From the NCBI RefSeq assembly GCF_020829625.1, contig NZ_JAIVFX010000002.1, positions 248,001 through 312,000 on the forward strand: a stretch of DNA of 64,000 bases, in the 5' to 3' direction. This DNA comes from Nostoc sp. XA010 (GTDB lineage Bacteria; Cyanobacteriota; Cyanobacteriia; Cyanobacteriales; Nostocaceae). Under the pieces are notes generated by a model that had not been told where the DNA came from, ran no database searches, and worked only from the letters and a program-made list of their open reading frames with translations. The position numbers and the translations under genes are program-made. This document shows, one piece after another, positions 27,424 through 36,284 of this stretch (the first letter of the stretch is position 1; each line of letters starts with the position of its first letter).

Positions 27424-27921
27424 TTACTTACATCCTAAAGACTGGCGAGTATCTACACCAGTTTTAGAATTAACACCACTTGCCTTAATACAAAGTTTTT
27501 TCACTTGCGTTCCATCTAAAATTGCATTCGTAAAATCAGCACCTGTGACATTTACATCATCAAAAATAGAACGCAGCATCATTGCATCAGTCAATACAGC
27601 ATCACTTAAATCAGCATCCTTAAACTTTGTTAGATAGGCTATGCCTTCACTAAAATCAGCACCATGCAGATTTACTCCCTCCAGCAGAGTACCGTTAAAC
27701 ACGACACCACGTAAGTCAGCACTGCTAAAATTAGCATTCTCTAATTTGAGATTGGTAAACTCAGTACCAACTAAACTTTGACCAGAGTAATCCTTGCCCT
27801 TGAGTTCATCGTTACCCACAGAACGGGTAATACTGGAAGAACTTGCAGCTTGTGCCGATAGGGGAAACCAAAAAAGAACCATCGCTAAGACAAAGCTAGC
27901 TAACAGTCGCCAATATTTCAT
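27424..27921 (-). CDS. thylakoid-lumen type pentapeptide-repeat protein
   Basis: A 165-residue exported protein. Residues 1-25 are a signal peptide (hydrophobic [17 protein letters not shown], cleavage after AQA). Residues about 40-130 are pentapeptide repeats of the A(D/N)LxX type ([45 protein letters not shown]), forming a right-handed beta helix. Two cysteines at the end (KKLCIKASG and SLGCK) can form a disulfide, as in plant and cyanobacterial lumenal pentapeptide proteins TL15/TL17. Role unknown. Divergent from gcvT. Confidence 0.88.
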   Translation of the reverse strand: MKYWRLLASFVLAMVLFWFPLSAQAASSSSITRSVGNDELKGKDYSGQSLVGTEFTNLKLENANFSSADLRGVVFNGTLLEGVNLHGADFSEGIAYLTKFKDADLSDAVLTDAMMLRSIFDDVNVTGADFTNAILDGTQVKKLCIKASGVNSKTGVDTRQSLGCK

Positions 27922-28056
27922 AACGTCTTCTTAATAAATCTCAACACTTGCACCATTAACTATTAAAGCTTATGGAAGGATTCAATACATAAGACTGTCA
28001 AACCAGAAAGCATCTCGTAGGATTATAGATGTTGAGGTGCGATCGCAAAATTACCT

Positions 28057-29193
28057 GTGGCTAATCAAGAAGACAACGCCCAATCTCTGGCGCGAACCCC
28101 TTTATATAAACTGGGTTTAGAACTTAAAGCACGCTTTACCAGCTTTGGCGGTTGGGAAATGCCTGTGCAATTTAGTGGCATTAGCCGCGAACACGAGGCT
28201 GTAAGAAATACAGCCGGAATGTTCGATATTTCCCACATGGGGAAATTTACCCTCCAAGGTAAAAACCTAATTTCCCAACTCCAGCCTCTAGTGCCTTCAG
28301 ACTTGAGTCGATTGCAACGCGGTCAAGCACAATACACCGTATTGTTAAATCCCCAAGCCGGAATTATTGACGATATCATTATTTATTACCAAGGTGAAGA
28401 CACCATTGGTATACAGAAGGCATTCATCATCGTTAATGCAGCAACCTCTGCCAAAGATAAAGTATGGCTATTGCAACACCTTGACTTGGATAAAGTGCAA
28501 TTCCAAGACCTTTCACCAGATAAAGCCTTAATTGCCGTGCAAGGGCCAAAAGCAATTAAATACCTTCAGCCCTTAGTGCAAGAAGACTTACAAGCAATCA
28601 AAGCCTTCGGACATTTAGAAGCAACCCTACTAGGTAAACCTGCTTTCCTGGCCCGCACAGGTTACACCGGAGAAGATGGCTTTGAGGTGATGGTAGACCC
28701 GGATGTGGCGGTAGAATTATGGTTAAGTCTCCATAATGCTGGTGTTATCCCCTGTGGACTCGGTGCTAGAGACACTCTACGGCTAGAAGCGGCGATGGCA
28801 CTTTACGGACAAGATATCGATGACACCACCACACCTTTAGAAGCAGGTTTGGGGTGGCTAGTTCATTTAGATACCAAAGGCGAATTTATTGGTCGGGAAA
28901 TTTTAGCACAGCAAAAAGCCACTGGAGTGCAGCGCCGATTAGTGGGTTTGCAAACCCAAGGACGCAACATTGCCCGTCACGGCTATCAAGTGTTATCAGC
29001 AGGTAAAGTTGTGGGAGAAATTTCCAGTGGCACTCTGTCGCCTACACTTGGTTATCCCATTGCCTTAGCTTACGTTCCTACCCAACTAGCAACAATCGGT
29101 CAACAGCTAGAAGTCGAAATTCGCGGCAAAGCTTACCCAGGAGTTGTAGTTAAACGTCCCTTTTATCGGTCAAAAAATCGTGTCGCCAACTGA
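28057..29193 (+). CDS. gcvT: glycine cleavage system T protein (aminomethyltransferase)
   Basis: Transfers the methylene unit from aminomethyl-lipoyl-H protein to tetrahydrofolate, releasing ammonia. The 378-residue protein has the family pattern: SFGGWEMPVQF, VRNTAGMFDISHMGK, the folate-binding ALIAVQGPKA and ARTGYTGEDGFEV, and LGARDTLRLEA. The start is GTG 28057; no Shine-Dalgarno sequence stands close, and no internal ATG would keep the N-terminal domain. First gene of a gcvT-gcvH-gcvP set, which in cyanobacteria serves one-carbon supply and photorespiratory glycine recycling. No glycine riboswitch was seen upstream. Confidence 0.96.
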   Translation: MANQEDNAQSLARTPLYKLGLELKARFTSFGGWEMPVQFSGISREHEAVRNTAGMFDISHMGKFTLQGKNLISQLQPLVPSDLSRLQRGQAQYTVLLNPQAGIIDDIIIYYQGEDTIGIQKAFIIVNAATSAKDKVWLLQHLDLDKVQFQDLSPDKALIAVQGPKAIKYLQPLVQEDLQAIKAFGHLEATLLGKPAFLARTGYTGEDGFEVMVDPDVAVELWLSLHNAGVIPCGLGARDTLRLEAAMALYGQDIDDTTTPLEAGLGWLVHLDTKGEFIGREILAQQKATGVQRRLVGLQTQGRNIARHGYQVLSAGKVVGEISSGTLSPTLGYPIALAYVPTQLATIGQQLEVEIRGKAYPGVVVKRPFYRSKNRVAN

Positions 29194-29318
29194 TAAGCGT
29201 CGAGGTTTTTGAGGAATAATGTGTTGTGAGTTAGTCAATCTACAGTAAGGTTCATTACCAGATATGACTTGGATGACTGTTGGGACAATAATTTTTTTGA
29301 TAAGGGAGAGGAAGTGAT

Positions 29319-29708
29319 ATGTCTTTTGAATATCCTCAAGATTTCAGATACCTAGATTCTCATGAATACGTGCGAATAGATGGTGAAATTGCCACCATTG
29401 GTATTACTGAATTTGCTGTACATGAATTGGGCGATATCGTCTTTTTAGAACTGCCAGAAATTGGCGACGCTCTTACTAGGGGAGAAAACTTTGGCACAAT
29501 CGAATCAGTGAAAGCTGTGGAAGAACTGAATTCACCAGTGACAGGCACAGTTATAGAACGCAATGAAGCTTTAATTAATTCTCCTGAAGACGTGTCAGAA
29601 GACCCTTACGGGGAAGGGTGGTTTTTGAAAGTGCGCGTCAATGACCCTGATGAAGTTGAGGATGCCTTGACCGCAGATGAGTATCGCGCACAAGTAGAAG
29701 GGGAGTAG
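29319..29708 (+). CDS. gcvH: glycine cleavage system H protein
   Basis: Lipoyl carrier that shuttles the aminomethyl group between P, T and L proteins. The 129-residue length is standard. The lipoylated lysine is in [15 protein letters not shown] (about residue 64). GGGAGAGG before the ATG is a strong ribosome site. Other landmarks: [17 protein letters not shown] and GEGWFLKV. The stop codon is followed at once by a purine-rich repeat. The L protein gene is not in the window, as usual. Confidence 0.97.
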   Translation: MSFEYPQDFRYLDSHEYVRIDGEIATIGITEFAVHELGDIVFLELPEIGDALTRGENFGTIESVKAVEELNSPVTGTVIERNEALINSPEDVSEDPYGEGWFLKVRVNDPDEVEDALTADEYRAQVEGE

Positions 29709-30026
29709 GGAGTAAGGGGGCAGGGGGAAAAACTGCAAATTCTTCTCCCCAATTCTCCCCGCTCCCTGCTCCCTTGCCTCTTTTCTCTGCCGTGGAATGA
29801 ATGGGGGAACATGGGTTTGAGTCTCCACTTCGCAAGCGTAGTTTTTGTGCAAGTGGGGTTGAATCCTCATTCTTTTCTATCCCCCTTGCTCCCTGCTCCC
29901 TGCGCCCTGCCTCTTTCCACTCCACCCGAAGATAAGTCATGAAATTTAAATGAATTGAAAAGTTACACCTACTTCTCATGAGTATTTATTGCAAAATATT
30001 AAATAGTACCATCTGGAGAGTAATTT
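29709..30026. other. repeat-filled spacer between gcvH and gcvP
   Basis: 318 bases made mostly of GGGGGCAGGGGGA-type and CCCTGCTCCC-type runs, facing each other as inverted repeats (29709-29790 and again 29880-29925). Open frames here are artefacts of the repeats. The gcvP ribosome site GGAGAG lies at the right end. The repeats may alter co-transcription of gcvP. Confidence 0.55.
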
Positions 30027-32987
30027 GTGGTATTGAACGCCCCTATTCTCAAGTCTAATGAGCAACAAGTGCTGAACGAAAAAAGTCAAAAGTTAAGTAG
30101 TTTTGTGCCAAGACACATTGGCCCTAACTCCGACGATATCCAGCAAATGCTTAAGGTTTTGGGGTTTCCCAGCCTGGATGCCTTAATCAACCAAACAGTC
30201 CCACAGGCAATTCGGCTGAAGCAACCGTTAAAGTTACCAGAAGCCAAAAGTGAGTATACAGCACTGACATCATTAAAAAAAGTTGCTGCCAAAAATCAGG
30301 TTTTCCGTTCATATATCGGTATGGGATATTACGACAGTATTACCCCACCTGTGATTGGGCGTAATATCCTAGAAAACCCCGGTTGGTACACTGCCTACAC
30401 TCCTTATCAGCCAGAAATTGCCCAAGGGCGACTAGAAGCGCTGCTAAATTTCCAAACCCTGATTATCGACTTAACAGGTTTGGAAATCGCCAATGCTTCC
30501 TTACTTGATGAAGCCACAGCCGCAGCTGAAGCAATGAGCCTAAGCTATGGTGTTTGTAAAAATCAGGCAAATGCCTATTTCGTTTCTGGTGATTGTCATC
30601 CCCAAACTATCGACGTGTTGCAAACACGCGCTAAACCATTAGGGATTAAGATTATTGTTGGCGATCATCAAACATTTGATTTTGATCAACCAATTTTTGG
30701 GGCTGTTCTACAATACCCCGCTAGTGATGGCACCATTTACGACTACCGCGCTTTTATAGAAAAAGCCCATGCTAAAGGTGCATTGGTGACGGTAGCAGCA
30801 GATCCTTTAAGTTTAACTTTGTTGACCCCTCCTGGGGAATTTGGCGCTGATATTGCTGTAGGCAGTACCCAGCGCTTTGGTATTCCCTTGGGGTTTGGGG
30901 GACCTCACGCGGCATACTTTGCTACGAAGGAAGAGTATAAGCGGCTGGTTCCGGGGCGAATTGTGGGAGTATCAAAAGATGCTCAAGGTAAGCCTGCATT
31001 GCGTCTCGCTTTGCAAACCCGCGAACAGCACATCCGCCGCGAAAAAGCTACTAGTAATATTTGTACTGCACAGGTGCTATTAGCGGTAATGGCGAGTATG
31101 TACGCTGTTTATCATGGCCCAGATGGACTGAAGCAAATTGCGGAAAATATCCACTCCTTAACAGTGTTGCTGGCACAAGGACTTAAGCGTTTGGGTTACA
31201 GCGTTGTTTCCGAATCTTTCTTTGATACGCTGCGAGTAGAACTGGGAACACACAATTTAAAAAATATTCTGACAACTGCTGAACAGCTTCAAATTAACCT
31301 GCGGGTTTTTGATGCAACTGCTGTTGGTATCTCGCTGGATGAAACTACTACACCAGAAGACTTAATTGACCTTTGGCATATTTTCGCTGGTACAGATGAT
31401 TTACCTTTTACCCTAGAAGAATTAACTTCTCTCTCTCTTCCTTATCTCTCCCTTTGCCGTACAAGTAGATATCTCACTCACCCGGTTTTTAACCGCTATC
31501 ATTCAGAAACTGAGTTGTTGCGCTATCTGCACAAGCTTGAAAGCAAGGACTTGTCGTTAACAACATCGATGATTCCTTTGGGGTCATGCACAATGAAGTT
31601 GAATGCGACTGCTGAGATGATTCCGGTAACTTGGGAGGAATTTGGCAAGATTCATCCATTTGCCCCCTTGTCGCAAACGCAAGGTTATCAAATTCTGTTT
31701 GAGCAACTTGAGGCATGGTTAGCTGAAATTACCGGGTTTGCTGGTATTTCTCTACAACCAAATGCTGGTTCTCAGGGTGAGTATGCAGGACTTTTAGTAA
31801 TTCGCCAATATCACGAAAGTCGGGGTGAAGCACACCGTAATGTTTGTTTGATTCCCACTTCGGCACATGGGACAAACCCAGCAAGTGCGGTGATGTGCGG
31901 AATGAAGGTGGTGGCAGTTGCCTGTGACTTACAAGGTAATATTGACGTTGATGACCTGAAGGCTAAGGCAGAAAAACACAGCAATGAACTAGCCGCCTTA
32001 ATGGTGACATATCCCTCAACTCACGGGGTTTTTGAGGAGCCAATTCAGGAAATCTGCGCTGTTGTCCATAGTCACGGTGGACAAGTTTACATGGATGGGG
32101 CAAATATGAATGCCCAAGTGGGAATTTGCCGTCCTGGAGATATTGGCGCGGATGTCTGCCATTTAAATTTGCACAAAACCTTCTGTATTCCTCATGGTGG
32201 GGGTGGTCCTGGTATGGGGCCTATTGGGGTAGCCTCTCATCTCGTGCCTTTTCTCCCCGGACACCCTGTGGTAAGAACCGGGGGCTGGGGACTAGGGACT
32301 AGGAAAGAAGAAATTCCCAATCCCCAATCCCCAATCCCCAGTACCCAGCATATTGGTGCTGTGGCGGCTGCACCTTGGGGTAGTGCTAGTATCTTGGTGA
32401 TTTCTTGGATGTACATCGCCATGATGGGTGCAGATGGTTTAACCGAAGCAACTAAGGTGGCGATTCTCAATGCTAACTACATCGCTAAGAGACTGGAATC
32501 GTACTATCCGGTTTTGTATCAGGGGAAAAATGGTCTAGTTGCCCATGAATGTATTTTAGATTTGCGATCGCTCAAAAAATCAGCTGCGATCGAAATTGAT
32601 GATGTTGCCAAGCGTCTCATAGATTACGGTTTCCATGCGCCGACTGTCTCTTGGCCTGTAGGGGGTACAATCATGGTAGAACCTACAGAAAGTGAATCTA
32701 AGCAAGAGTTGGATCGTTTCTGTGATGCGTTGATTTCTATTCGTCAAGAAATCGCCGAAATAGAAGTTGGCAAGGTGGATGTTCAAGATAATGTTTTGAA
32801 GAACGCACCCCACACTGCCGAAAGTCTTATCACCAGCGAATGGCATCATCCTTATTCTCGTGAACAAGCTGCCTACCCTGCACCTTGGACTCGTGAGTAT
32901 AAATTCTGGCCGGCTGTTGGTCGCATTGATGCAGCCTTTGGTGACAGGAATTTTGTTTGTTCTTGTCTGCCAATGGATGCTTACTAA
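30027..32987 (+). CDS. gcvP: glycine dehydrogenase (decarboxylating), P protein
   Basis: PLP enzyme that decarboxylates glycine and loads the aminomethyl group on GcvH. At 986 residues it is the fused single-chain type. The N-terminal half has [17 protein letters not shown] and SYIGMGYY; the catalytic half has PLP lysine in [20 protein letters not shown] (about residues 712-731). Start is GTG 30027 after GGAGAG. About 35 residues past the PLP lysine is an odd, Pro/Gly-rich stretch ([20 protein letters not shown]) encoded by heptanucleotide repeats at 32282-32349, where other GcvP proteins have a short loop. The frame is preserved and both flanks (PFLPGHPVV and [14 protein letters not shown]) are normal. 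Confidence 0.96.
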   Translation: MVLNAPILKSNEQQVLNEKSQKLSSFVPRHIGPNSDDIQQMLKVLGFPSLDALINQTVPQAIRLKQPLKLPEAKSEYTALTSLKKVAAKNQVFRSYIGMGYYDSITPPVIGRNILENPGWYTAYTPYQPEIAQGRLEALLNFQTLIIDLTGLEIANASLLDEATAAAEAMSLSYGVCKNQANAYFVSGDCHPQTIDVLQTRAKPLGIKIIVGDHQTFDFDQPIFGAVLQYPASDGTIYDYRAFIEKAHAKGALVTVAADPLSLTLLTPPGEFGADIAVGSTQRFGIPLGFGGPHAAYFATKEEYKRLVPGRIVGVSKDAQGKPALRLALQTREQHIRREKATSNICTAQVLLAVMASMYAVYHGPDGLKQIAENIHSLTVLLAQGLKRLGYSVVSESFFDTLRVELGTHNLKNILTTAEQLQINLRVFDATAVGISLDETTTPEDLIDLWHIFAGTDDLPFTLEELTSLSLPYLSLCRTSRYLTHPVFNRYHSETELLRYLHKLESKDLSLTTSMIPLGSCTMKLNATAEMIPVTWEEFGKIHPFAPLSQTQGYQILFEQLEAWLAEITGFAGISLQPNAGSQGEYAGLLVIRQYHESRGEAHRNVCLIPTSAHGTNPASAVMCGMKVVAVACDLQGNIDVDDLKAKAEKHSNELAALMVTYPSTHGVFEEPIQEICAVVHSHGGQVYMDGANMNAQVGICRPGDIGADVCHLNLHKTFCIPHGGGGPGMGPIGVASHLVPFLPGHPVVRTGGWGLGTRKEEIPNPQSPIPSTQHIGAVAAAPWGSASILVISWMYIAMMGADGLTEATKVAILNANYIAKRLESYYPVLYQGKNGLVAHECILDLRSLKKSAAIEIDDVAKRLIDYGFHAPTVSWPVGGTIMVEPTESESKQELDRFCDALISIRQEIAEIEVGKVDVQDNVLKNAPHTAESLITSEWHHPYSREQAAYPAPWTREYKFWPAVGRIDAAFGDRNFVCSCLPMDAY
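32282..32349. repeat. heptanucleotide repeat cluster inside gcvP
   Basis: GGGACTA x2 on the left faces CCCCAAT/CCCCAGT units on the right, giving an imperfect inverted repeat. It adds roughly 20 codons to gcvP without breaking the frame. Confidence 0.8.
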
Positions 32988-33012
32988 AATCAAGTGAGGA
33001 GTTAGGAGTAGA

Positions 33013-33030
33013 GACGCGATTAATCGCGTC
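33013..33030. repeat. perfect 18-bp palindrome, copy 2
   Basis: GACGCGATTAATCGCGTC, identical to 8876-8893, between the converging ends of gcvP and the reductase gene; GTTAGGA heptamers flank it. Confidence 0.75.
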
Positions 33031-33037
33031 TGTACAG

Positions 33038-33922
33038 TTAGGAGTTAGGAGTTTTAATTCCTAACTCTTCTAACTCTTCTCGTAAAGATAAAGGCTGATA
33101 CCCTAATGCGAATGCTTTGGAACTATCCAACGAAACATCTGCTGGTCTAGGCGCTACCAATTTCACATCTTGTTGACGGCACGATTTAAGCTTGGTAGCG
33201 GGAAGTTGAAATACCTCAACTAATATTTTTCCAAAATCATAACGTGAAATCCGCTCTTTTCCACCTAAGTGAATGATGCCGTTAACTTTTTCTAATGCTA
33301 ATAAAAGTCCTTTGGCGGCAGTTGTTGCACTTACTGGGGTGCGAAATTCATCAATAAATAAATTCAGTTCTTTTTCTGCTTGTAAAGTTTGAATAAATGG
33401 CTGAATAAAGCTTTTTGCTGTGGGTGTTTCTGCACCAAACATTAACGGCATCCGACACACTGCTGTCATGGGATATCTTTCTAGCATACCTGCTTCTGCC
33501 ATGACTTTTTGCTCACCGTAAAGATTGACAGGGCACACGGCATCTGTTTCTTGATAGGGGGCATTTAAGCCATCAAAAACTAAGTCGGTTGAGGTAAAAG
33601 CACAAGGAATAGAATTATCCGCGCAAAGTCCAGCAATATTGCAGGATGCGATGACGTTAATTGCCTGCGATTCTTTGGGGTTAGTTTGACAAAAATTTGG
33701 TTGCGAATGTGCAGCAGTATGAATAACTGCTTCTGGTTCGACATCATTAAATATACGTTTCACTTCCTGAAAATTTGTTAAGTTCGCTTTTAACATTTTT
33801 ATGCCAGGAATGTCTAAAGGATGGGATAAATAAGTGCCATAAATCTCCCATTCTTGTTTTGCAAGCTGGCAAAGATGCCATCCTAAAAAACCACTTGCTC
33901 CGGTGATTAACAATTTTTTCAT
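33038..33922 (-). CDS. SDR-family sugar-nucleotide reductase, RfbD-like
   Basis: A 294-residue extended short-chain dehydrogenase. MKKLLITGASGFLGWHLCQL holds the NAD(P)-binding GxxGxxG. PEAVIHTAAHSQPNFC and the Ser-Thr-Asp stretch FTSTDLVFDG are RfbD-like, and the YxxxK catalytic pair lies in NLYGEQKVMAE (about residue 136). The fold is that of dTDP-4-dehydrorhamnose reductase, though identity of the sugar is not certain. I use ATG 33922 rather than TTG 33943. The last seven residues (IKTPNS region) are encoded by GTTAGGA-type heptamers. Confidence 0.85.
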   Translation of the reverse strand: MKKLLITGASGFLGWHLCQLAKQEWEIYGTYLSHPLDIPGIKMLKANLTNFQEVKRIFNDVEPEAVIHTAAHSQPNFCQTNPKESQAINVIASCNIAGLCADNSIPCAFTSTDLVFDGLNAPYQETDAVCPVNLYGEQKVMAEAGMLERYPMTAVCRMPLMFGAETPTAKSFIQPFIQTLQAEKELNLFIDEFRTPVSATTAAKGLLLALEKVNGIIHLGGKERISRYDFGKILVEVFQLPATKLKSCRQQDVKLVAPRPADVSLDSSKAFALGYQPLSLREELEELGIKTPNS

Positions 33923-34000
33923 GTTTAATCGTAAACCGCTCAAGAAAAAATCCTTGCTACAGCAGGCTTATATTCTACACTGAGTGGTAGTGATAAAATA

Positions 34001-34744
34001 CTATTGTAGTAATTCCTGAAACTGTTTTTCACTACGCACTTTGCTAAAGTCTGGGTCAGTTTTTGCTAATTTCTTGTATTTATCAGGAACAAACTGGATT
34101 GCTTTATCTAGGTTCTCAATTGCTAATTCGAGATTGCTTTGTAAAGCATAAGAGCAAGCTTTGTTGTAATATGCTTGGTGCAAATCTTGCTTAATAGCGA
34201 TCGCTCTATTATAAGACGCGATCGCATCTTGGTAGCGGTGTAGTTTTGTCAGAGCAATGCCTCGGTTAATTAAGGCTTCATATTTGTCGGGTTGAATGGC
34301 GATCGCTTTGTCGTAAGATGCAATAGCGTCTTGGTAGCGTTGCAACGATGTTAAGGCGATGCCACGATTATACCAGGCTTCATATTTGTCGGGTTGGATG
34401 GCGATCGCTTTGTTGTAGGATGCGATCGCATCTTCGTAACGTTGCAACGATGTTAAGGCTATGCCACGGTTAATCCAAGCTTCAGGACTTTTAACTTTGA
34501 TGGCGATCGCTTTGTCATAAGCTTTTATTGCATCTTCGTAACGTTGTCCATCTAATAAATTATTACCTTGATGAAAGAAATCTTCTACTTTCTGGGTAGC
34601 CTTCGCTTCTATGAAAAGCTGGGTTACATTACTTTCTTGCACAACTTGTGTAGTATTTTCTGTTGATGAGTTTGCCCCACCACTACAGCCAAATGCAAAG
34701 AAAACTATCAAGCTAGATGCAACGAAGCAGCGCCGAAAAACCAT
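34001..34744 (-). CDS. TPR-repeat lipoprotein
   Basis: A 247-residue exported protein. The N-terminus MVFRRCFVASSLIVFFAFGC carries a lipobox (FAFGC, Cys20), so it should be lipid-anchored to the cytoplasmic or thylakoid membrane. From about residue 55 there are four near-identical 34-residue TPRs (EAWYNRGIALTSLQRYQDAI, ASYDKAIAIQPDKYEA) plus one diverged repeat (QAYYNKACSYALQSNLELAI). The high identity of neighbouring repeats suggests recent internal duplication. Function likely protein-protein scaffolding; partner unknown. Confidence 0.88.
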   Translation of the reverse strand: MVFRRCFVASSLIVFFAFGCSGGANSSTENTTQVVQESNVTQLFIEAKATQKVEDFFHQGNNLLDGQRYEDAIKAYDKAIAIKVKSPEAWINRGIALTSLQRYEDAIASYNKAIAIQPDKYEAWYNRGIALTSLQRYQDAIASYDKAIAIQPDKYEALINRGIALTKLHRYQDAIASYNRAIAIKQDLHQAYYNKACSYALQSNLELAIENLDKAIQFVPDKYKKLAKTDPDFSKVRSEKQFQELLQ

Positions 34745-34970
34745 GCTGTACCTACAGAATTTGGAGAATAATGTGAAACTTTGTTCGTTTTTTGAGTATT
34801 ATCAAAATACACTACTTTTTAACCATTCATTTACTTATATTTTGACAAATATTTTTGCTGATAATGCATAGATTATCATTAAAATCAAGCGTATATTACA
34901 TTACCATACTAAATACACATAAAGCAATTATTTAGGAAATATTTCAGTCAAAAACGATAATTTGTGTTGC

Positions 34971-35075
34971 TATAGCAATCCATGCAGGAGTTAGGAACGA
35001 AAAGATCCCCGACTTCTTCAAGAAGTCGGGGATCTAAGCCTTTCGGTGTAAAGCGAATCAAATAGGATTGCTATA
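34971..35075. mobile_element. MITE-like element with TATAGCAATCC termini
   Basis: TATAGCAATCC (34971-34981) is the exact inverse of GGATTGCTATA (35065-35075). Inside is a perfect 16-bp hairpin, AGATCCCCGACTTCTT against AAGAAGTCGGGGATCT with a single central base. 105 bp, no ORF. A related end (TAGCAATCCGATTTGATT) occurs alone near 63035. TA target duplication is possible. Confidence 0.6.
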
Positions 35076-35083
35076 TTTACGTT

Positions 35084-35112
35084 GCATAGGCGTAGACCGT
35101 TGTAGACATCGC
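35084..35112 (-). repeat. dispersed repeat DR-A, copy 4
   Basis: GCATAGGCGTAGACCGTTGT then AGACATCGC, beside the MITE-like element. Confidence 0.65.
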
Positions 35113-35614
35113 ACTTGTGTGGTATTATTAATAAGGGTGCGATCGTATTAGTACACCACAGCGTAAATCAAGCTACCATCTCAATTAAGAAGACTTGGGG
35201 CTTAAGCTTAAATTGCCACTAAGATAAGCGTTTCAAATTATCTTAGTCCCATTGAATCCGGAGACTTTCTTAAGACTTTAACTTTAATATAAACAGATTT
35301 TTACATAACATTTACTTTATTGAAGTTTAATTTAAATTCAGTTTTGATGCAGTGGCTAATAAGAGTAGTTCCATTCCACGAAGCCTTTAATCTTAAGATG
35401 AGTTATATAAAAATTTATAACTGATTTTCAGAATTTCTTGAACTAAGTATAATATGTAATTAATTCGTCCTAATGAATGAAGTTAGGTAAAACTGGGCGT
35501 TACTTTGCGCTCCTCTGTATTTAAAAACGTAACGATATTACGCACGCAAAGCTGCACTAAGACTAAATTTCAAATAAGAGCATTGTTGCAAATAGCATTT
35601 AAAGGATTGTAACT

Positions 35615-36142
35615 ATGAAAAGCTTTTTTGCATTAGCACTAACCCTATCAGCGCTTCCTATATCTATTTCCGGGTCAATTAATCCTGCGATCACATAATC
35701 AACTCCTGTTGAACCGACTGTTTCAATACGAGCATTTAATTTTCCTAATTTCTATGTTCGTCATCGCAATTTCCTTGGCGAAATTAGTTCCCTTTCAAGT
35801 TCTCTCGACAGAGCAGACGCAAGATTTACAGTCAGGTCGGGGTTAGCGTCTTCTAACTGTGTTTCATTTGAATCTTCAAATTTTCCAGGATACTACTTAA
35901 GACATCAGTCTTCTAGAATTAGATTAAATCTTAATGACAATACTAATCTATTCAAAGATGATGCAACCTTTTGTATAAAACCAGGTCTAGCAAGTTCAAC
36001 AAACGTTTCTTTTAGGTCATATAATTTTCCTACTTACTATATGCGTCACAGAAACGGCGAACTATATATTGACCCGTACAGCACTAATAGTTTGTTTTTA
36101 AACGATGCCACTTTTATACTAGTAGCACCGTTCATTCCCTAG
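35615..36142 (+). pseudogene. secreted AbfB-domain (beta-trefoil) gene interrupted by one stop codon
   Basis: ATG 35615 follows AAAGGA and starts a clear signal peptide (MKSFFALALTLSALPISISG). After 27 codons an in-frame TAA (35696-35698) ends it, but the same frame continues without another stop to TAG 36140-36142. The downstream 148 residues form an AbfB-type carbohydrate-binding beta-trefoil, seen as three repeats: SIRAFNFPNFYVRHRN, SFESSNFPGYYLRHQS and SFRSYNFPTYYMRHRN, with DARFTV, DATFCI, DATFIL closing each. CAA to TAA would explain the stop. Either a very recent pseudogene, read-through, or a sequencing error. A strong hairpin terminator follows. Confidence 0.75.
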
Positions 36143-36207
36143 CTAGAGTAGCTATAGATGTAGGGAATAGCAGCATCCTCAGCTAGTAATTGTGGTAAAT
36201 ATCCCCT

Positions 36208-36256
36208 CAAAGCATACATTTGTTTTTAAATTTTGCAAAAACAGATGTATGCTTTG
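36208..36256. terminator. bidirectional hairpin terminator between AbfB gene and crtO
   Basis: A 20-bp stem with one mismatch (CAAAGCATACATTTGTTTTT against AAAAACAGATGTATGCTTTG) and a 9-base loop. T-runs on both strands suit two converging genes. Confidence 0.8.
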
Positions 36257-36284
36257 GTGATAATATACTTTGTCTGTGCAACGC

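Noticed and set aside
27922..28056. Possible glycine riboswitch before gcvT
   Set aside because: The conserved core could not be found in the 135-bp leader.
29590..29980. Several minus-strand frames of 68-113 codons
   Set aside because: Shadow of gcvH and of purine/pyrimidine-rich repeats.
34001..34744. CRISPR-like periodicity (repeated GCGATCGC units spaced about 102 bp)
   Set aside because: Periodicity comes from 34-codon TPR repeats in the coding sequence.
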